Assembly (NCBI GenBank): GCA_964345105.1
Contig: CAYFPZ010000012.1
Coordinates: 1-8,401, forward strand
DNA length: 8,401 nucleotides
Direction of reading: 5' to 3'
Source: DG-33 sp964345105
Lineage (GTDB): Archaea > Hadarchaeota > Hadarchaeia > Hadarchaeales > Hadarchaeaceae
This document shows positions 6,494 through 8,401 of this stretch, piece after piece; the first letter of the stretch is position 1; each line of letters begins with the position of its first letter. The notes beneath the pieces are model-generated. The model was given only the letters and a program-made list of their open reading frames with translations, ran no database searches and was not told where the DNA came from. The translations under genes and the position numbers were made by a program.

Positions 6494-7017
6494 TGGATTT
6501 AGATTGGTTTAGAGTAGCAATGAAAAAACGGCCACGTCAGAACATTGTTGAATGGCAGCTTCTCTTCGAATTCTTTGAGTCATATTTTGCGAATCGACAA
6601 CTGGAAAATCCTGTTGTTGTAGAGATAGGGGTAAGGAGTAATAGGCAAAAAGTTTTCTGGGAAAAGCTGTTGAACGCAAAACACATCGGGATAGATATTG
6701 CCGATGGCTACGGAACCCCCGATATTCTCGGGGATTCGAAAGACCCCAAAACTCTCAATAGGCTAAAAAAGGCATTGGCTGGAAAGCGCATCAATGTACT
6801 CTTTATTGATGGCGATCATAGTTACAAGGGCGTGAAAAACGACTATGAGGTCTATGGCCCCCTAACGGATAACATTATTGTTTTCCATGACATAAAATCG
6901 CCCAAATACGAAGTGTGGAAATTCTGGGAAGAGATGACAGAGAAATATAAAAGAAATTCTATAACGATAGGCTCTCAGACTGGGCTAATAATTCTCAAGG
7001 TAGGGAAGGAAAATTGA
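6493..7017 (+). CDS. Class I SAM-dependent methyltransferase (Methyltransf_24 / cephalosporin-hydroxylase-like)
   Basis: A 174-residue protein from the ATG at 6493 (TGATG overlap with the previous stop); a GTG at 6490 would add one residue and cannot be excluded. A purine-rich site at 6479-6483 (AGGGA) serves either start. The Rossmann-like methyltransferase core shows VVVEIG (residues 41-46), the ribose-binding acidic strand GIDIAD (66-71), FIDGDHSYKGVKNDY (104-118) and IIVFHDI (128-134). The IDGDHSY and FHDI motifs are typical of small O-methyltransferases found in polysaccharide clusters. The loop after motif I is GVRSNRQK rather than the usual second-glycine form, so SAM binding should not be taken for granted. 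Likely role: methylation of a sugar made by the neighbouring transferases. Confidence 0.8.
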   Translation: MDLDWFRVAMKKRPRQNIVEWQLLFEFFESYFANRQLENPVVVEIGVRSNRQKVFWEKLLNAKHIGIDIADGYGTPDILGDSKDPKTLNRLKKALAGKRINVLFIDGDHSYKGVKNDYEVYGPLTDNIIVFHDIKSPKYEVWKFWEEMTEKYKRNSITIGSQTGLIILKVGKEN

Positions 7018-7024
7018 AAAAACA

Positions 7025-8341
7025 ATGAAAATTCAATTAATACACCCCCCGTACCCGATGGCAGCAGATGATAAACTGGATGCCCCCCTGGGTCTGCTCT
7101 ATATTGCAAGTTCACTCAAAAAGGCGGGGCATGATGTCCTGGTTTCCGACCTCTGTGGATTGAAAACCGCCGATGAATGGGAGGCCCAGATAGAAGAGGC
7201 AGATATTTACGGGATAACCAGTTACGTCTGCACAATGGATATCGGTGTTGAAATAGCCCGGATGTGCAAGAGAAAAAATCCCGACTCTAAAGTCGTAGGC
7301 GGTGGGGCAAATCTTACCGGTCTTTATGAATCTGGCGAGTCTGGTCGAGCACTCATCCCGGAAGATTATGATGCTGTAGTTGTTGGGGCGGGCGAGTTGG
7401 CGATGTTTGATGTGATAGCCGATTTCCCAAACCTTAAGCCATATTATGAACATCCGCTTGACAGAGACCTCGACTGCTATCCGGATCCGGATTATGGAAT
7501 GGTTGACATTCAAGATTATCACAGGACGATTTCAGAACGACAGTCCATTTCTATCCTTACGAGCCGCGGCTGTCCGTTTCATTGTGCTTTTTGCGGGCTA
7601 CCCAAACAATGCCGGACGGTCAAATACCGATCTCCCGTGGCTGTTGCCAATGAAATCAAATCCATCATAGACAGATACGGAATCCGGGCTTTCAACTTCC
7701 AGGATGATACCTTCATGGTGAATAAAAAGCGGGTCTATGAGCTTATGGAACTCATCGGTCCCTTGGATATAAGTTTTCGCGTCCTCGGGCGGGTTGGCTT
7801 GGATACGAAAGAGGATTATCGAAGGCTGAAAGACGCAGGCTGTGAAGCTATAGCCTGGGGAATAGAAAGCGGTTCTCAGTATATCCTTGACCGAATGGAT
7901 AAGAGGATCACTGTTGCCCAGAACAAGCAGGTTATCGAATGGGCACAGGAATTGGGTATTCTTGACCGAGTTTTCATCCTCCTGGGCTTTCCTGGCGAGA
8001 CGAGGAAGACACTGGAAAAAACCCAGCACTTCATAGAGGAAACGAACCCCAGTCAGTATTCGGCAAGCACGTTTCAACCGTATCCGGGAACTAAAATTTG
8101 GCTGGACCCGAAAAGATACGGTGTGAAAAAAATCTATACTGATTTCACAAAATATATCCAGATAAACAAAAACGGTTCTGGAAGCTATTGCAACATAGAT
8201 ACGGAATGGATGACACGAGAAGAGCTTGAAGAAGCCCAGGCAGAATTCAGGCAGTGGCTTAATACAAAACAGAGGCGCGGGCCGCTTCAAGAATACGAAA
8301 AAAGCCTGGAAGCCGAACACGGGAGGGCATCGTGGAATTGA
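7025..8341 (+). CDS. B12-binding-domain radical SAM protein
   Basis: A 438-residue class B-type radical SAM enzyme. The N-terminal half (about 1-150) has the cobalamin-binding-like Rossmann layout: IHPPYP (6-11), APLGLLYIASSLKKAGHDV (20-38), DIYGITSYV (60-68), VVGGGANLTG (90-99) and VVVGAGELA (118-126, the usual GEGE position). The radical SAM core starts at TSRGCPFHCAFC (179-190) with the [4Fe-4S] cysteines C183, C187 and C190. It continues through NFQDDTF (224-230), CEAIAWGIESGS (273-284) and FILLGFPGET (317-326). No DxHxxG lower-ligand motif is seen, as in several BchE-like relatives, so actual cobalamin binding is open. Reactions known in this family include methylation of unactivated carbons and ring or backbone chemistry; the substrate here is unknown. 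It starts 7 nt after the methyltransferase, with a somewhat distant Shine-Dalgarno (AAGGA, 7006-7010). Confidence 0.88.
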   Translation: MKIQLIHPPYPMAADDKLDAPLGLLYIASSLKKAGHDVLVSDLCGLKTADEWEAQIEEADIYGITSYVCTMDIGVEIARMCKRKNPDSKVVGGGANLTGLYESGESGRALIPEDYDAVVVGAGELAMFDVIADFPNLKPYYEHPLDRDLDCYPDPDYGMVDIQDYHRTISERQSISILTSRGCPFHCAFCGLPKQCRTVKYRSPVAVANEIKSIIDRYGIRAFNFQDDTFMVNKKRVYELMELIGPLDISFRVLGRVGLDTKEDYRRLKDAGCEAIAWGIESGSQYILDRMDKRITVAQNKQVIEWAQELGILDRVFILLGFPGETRKTLEKTQHFIEETNPSQYSASTFQPYPGTKIWLDPKRYGVKKIYTDFTKYIQINKNGSGSYCNIDTEWMTREELEEAQAEFRQWLNTKQRRGPLQEYEKSLEAEHGRASWN

Positions 8342-8345
8342 GCTT

Positions 8346-8352
8346 GGAAGGA
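8346..8352 (+). promoter_or_regulatory. Shine-Dalgarno for the gene at 8361
   Basis: GGAAGGA, 8 nt before the ATG at 8361, in the 19-nt gap after the radical SAM gene. It is the best-placed ribosome site in the right half of the window and supports a real gene running off the edge. Confidence 0.7.
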
Positions 8353-8360
8353 AAAAAGCG

Positions 8361-8401
8361 ATGAGGATTTTAATTACAGGTGGCGCAGGCCTAGTTGGAA
8401 G
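8361..8401 (+). CDS. NAD-dependent epimerase/dehydratase, N-terminus only (3' end outside window)
   Basis: Only 13 complete codons are visible: MRILITGGAGLVG. This is the first strand and GxxGxxG dinucleotide-binding turn (GGAGLVG) of an extended short-chain dehydrogenase acting on nucleotide sugars, the same fold as the RmlB-like enzyme at 1304-2320. Placement after glycosyltransferase and tailoring genes fits a second nucleotide-sugar enzyme (epimerase, reductase or dehydratase). Which one cannot be told from the visible part. Confidence 0.75.
   Translation, partial: MRILITGGAGLVG

Noticed and set aside
7014..7028. A tiny TTG-started frame ending in an ATGA overlap before the radical SAM gene
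   Set aside because: Four codons only; easily explained by chance in an A-rich spacer.
7598..8320. A 240-aa open frame on the - strand
   Set aside because: It lies wholly antisense to the radical SAM gene, which has full family motifs; the protein shows no recognisable domain and there is no ribosome-site context.
8332..8364. A 10-codon mini-cistron (GTG start, stop overlapping the ATG at 8361)
   Set aside because: It mimics the coupling pattern of the operon but is too short to support, and the following gene has its own good Shine-Dalgarno.
2736..8401. Classical gtrABC serotype-conversion cassette
   Set aside because: No small membrane flippase and no membrane glycosyltransferase are visible, and the enzyme set is different.
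1..8401. CRISPR array, tRNA, rRNA, IS element, diversity-generating retroelement or attachment site
   Set aside because: No repeated spacers, cloverleaf, transposase, reverse transcriptase, template/variable repeat pair or notable direct repeat was seen; coding covers nearly every base.
1..8401. Internal promoters or rho-independent terminators
   Set aside because: There is no intergenic space over 19 nt and no GC-rich hairpin followed by a T-run between genes; any internal signal would have to lie inside coding sequence and could not be supported by eye.

Overview
The window reads as part of a tailed-phage or prophage genome (Caudoviricetes, probably siphovirus-like). The phage call rests on three recognisable head-tail joining proteins: a gp6-like connector at the left edge, an SPP1 gp16-like head-tail adaptor at 668-1006, and an HK97 gp10-like tail-completion protein at 2313-2735. 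The host cannot be named. Purine-rich Shine-Dalgarno sequences and ATG/GTG starts show a bacterial translation system, and the composition looks even by eye across the window.

Layout: 1-1006 carries the connector, an NTF2-like small protein and the adaptor. 1006-1307 holds two tiny genes: a 57-aa zinc-ribbon protein with a GTG start and a 43-aa basic protein. 1304-2320 is an RmlB-type nucleotide-sugar 4,6-dehydratase, placed between the adaptor and the gp10-like gene (2313-2735). From 2732 to the right edge no further virion gene is seen. Instead there is a run of carbohydrate-active and tailoring genes: a two-domain glycosyltransferase (2732-4363), a GT2 enzyme (4363-5010), a PAPS-type sulfotransferase (5007-5663), a second GT2/GT12-like enzyme (5660-6493), a class I SAM methyltransferase (6493-7017), a B12-binding-type radical SAM enzyme (7025-8341), and the start of a second NAD-dependent sugar epimerase/dehydratase (8361 to the edge).

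Everything is on the + strand. Nearly every stop codon overlaps the next start (ATGA, TAATG, TAGTG, TGATG); the only gaps are 7 nt (before 7025) and 19 nt (before 8361). I see no promoter, terminator, tRNA, CRISPR, IS element or intergenic stretch. The window therefore looks like the interior of one translationally coupled late operon.

Working interpretation (inference): the phage makes a nucleotide sugar, transfers sugars with three glycosyltransferase proteins (four catalytic domains), and may sulfate, methylate and otherwise modify the glycan. None of the products shows a signal peptide or membrane segment, and none resembles a GtrA/GtrB-type flippase. This favours a cytoplasmic target such as the phage's own capsid or tail proteins over classical lipid-linked O-antigen conversion, but a host surface glycan cannot be excluded. 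The embedding of this pathway inside the head-tail gene block is the main point of interest.
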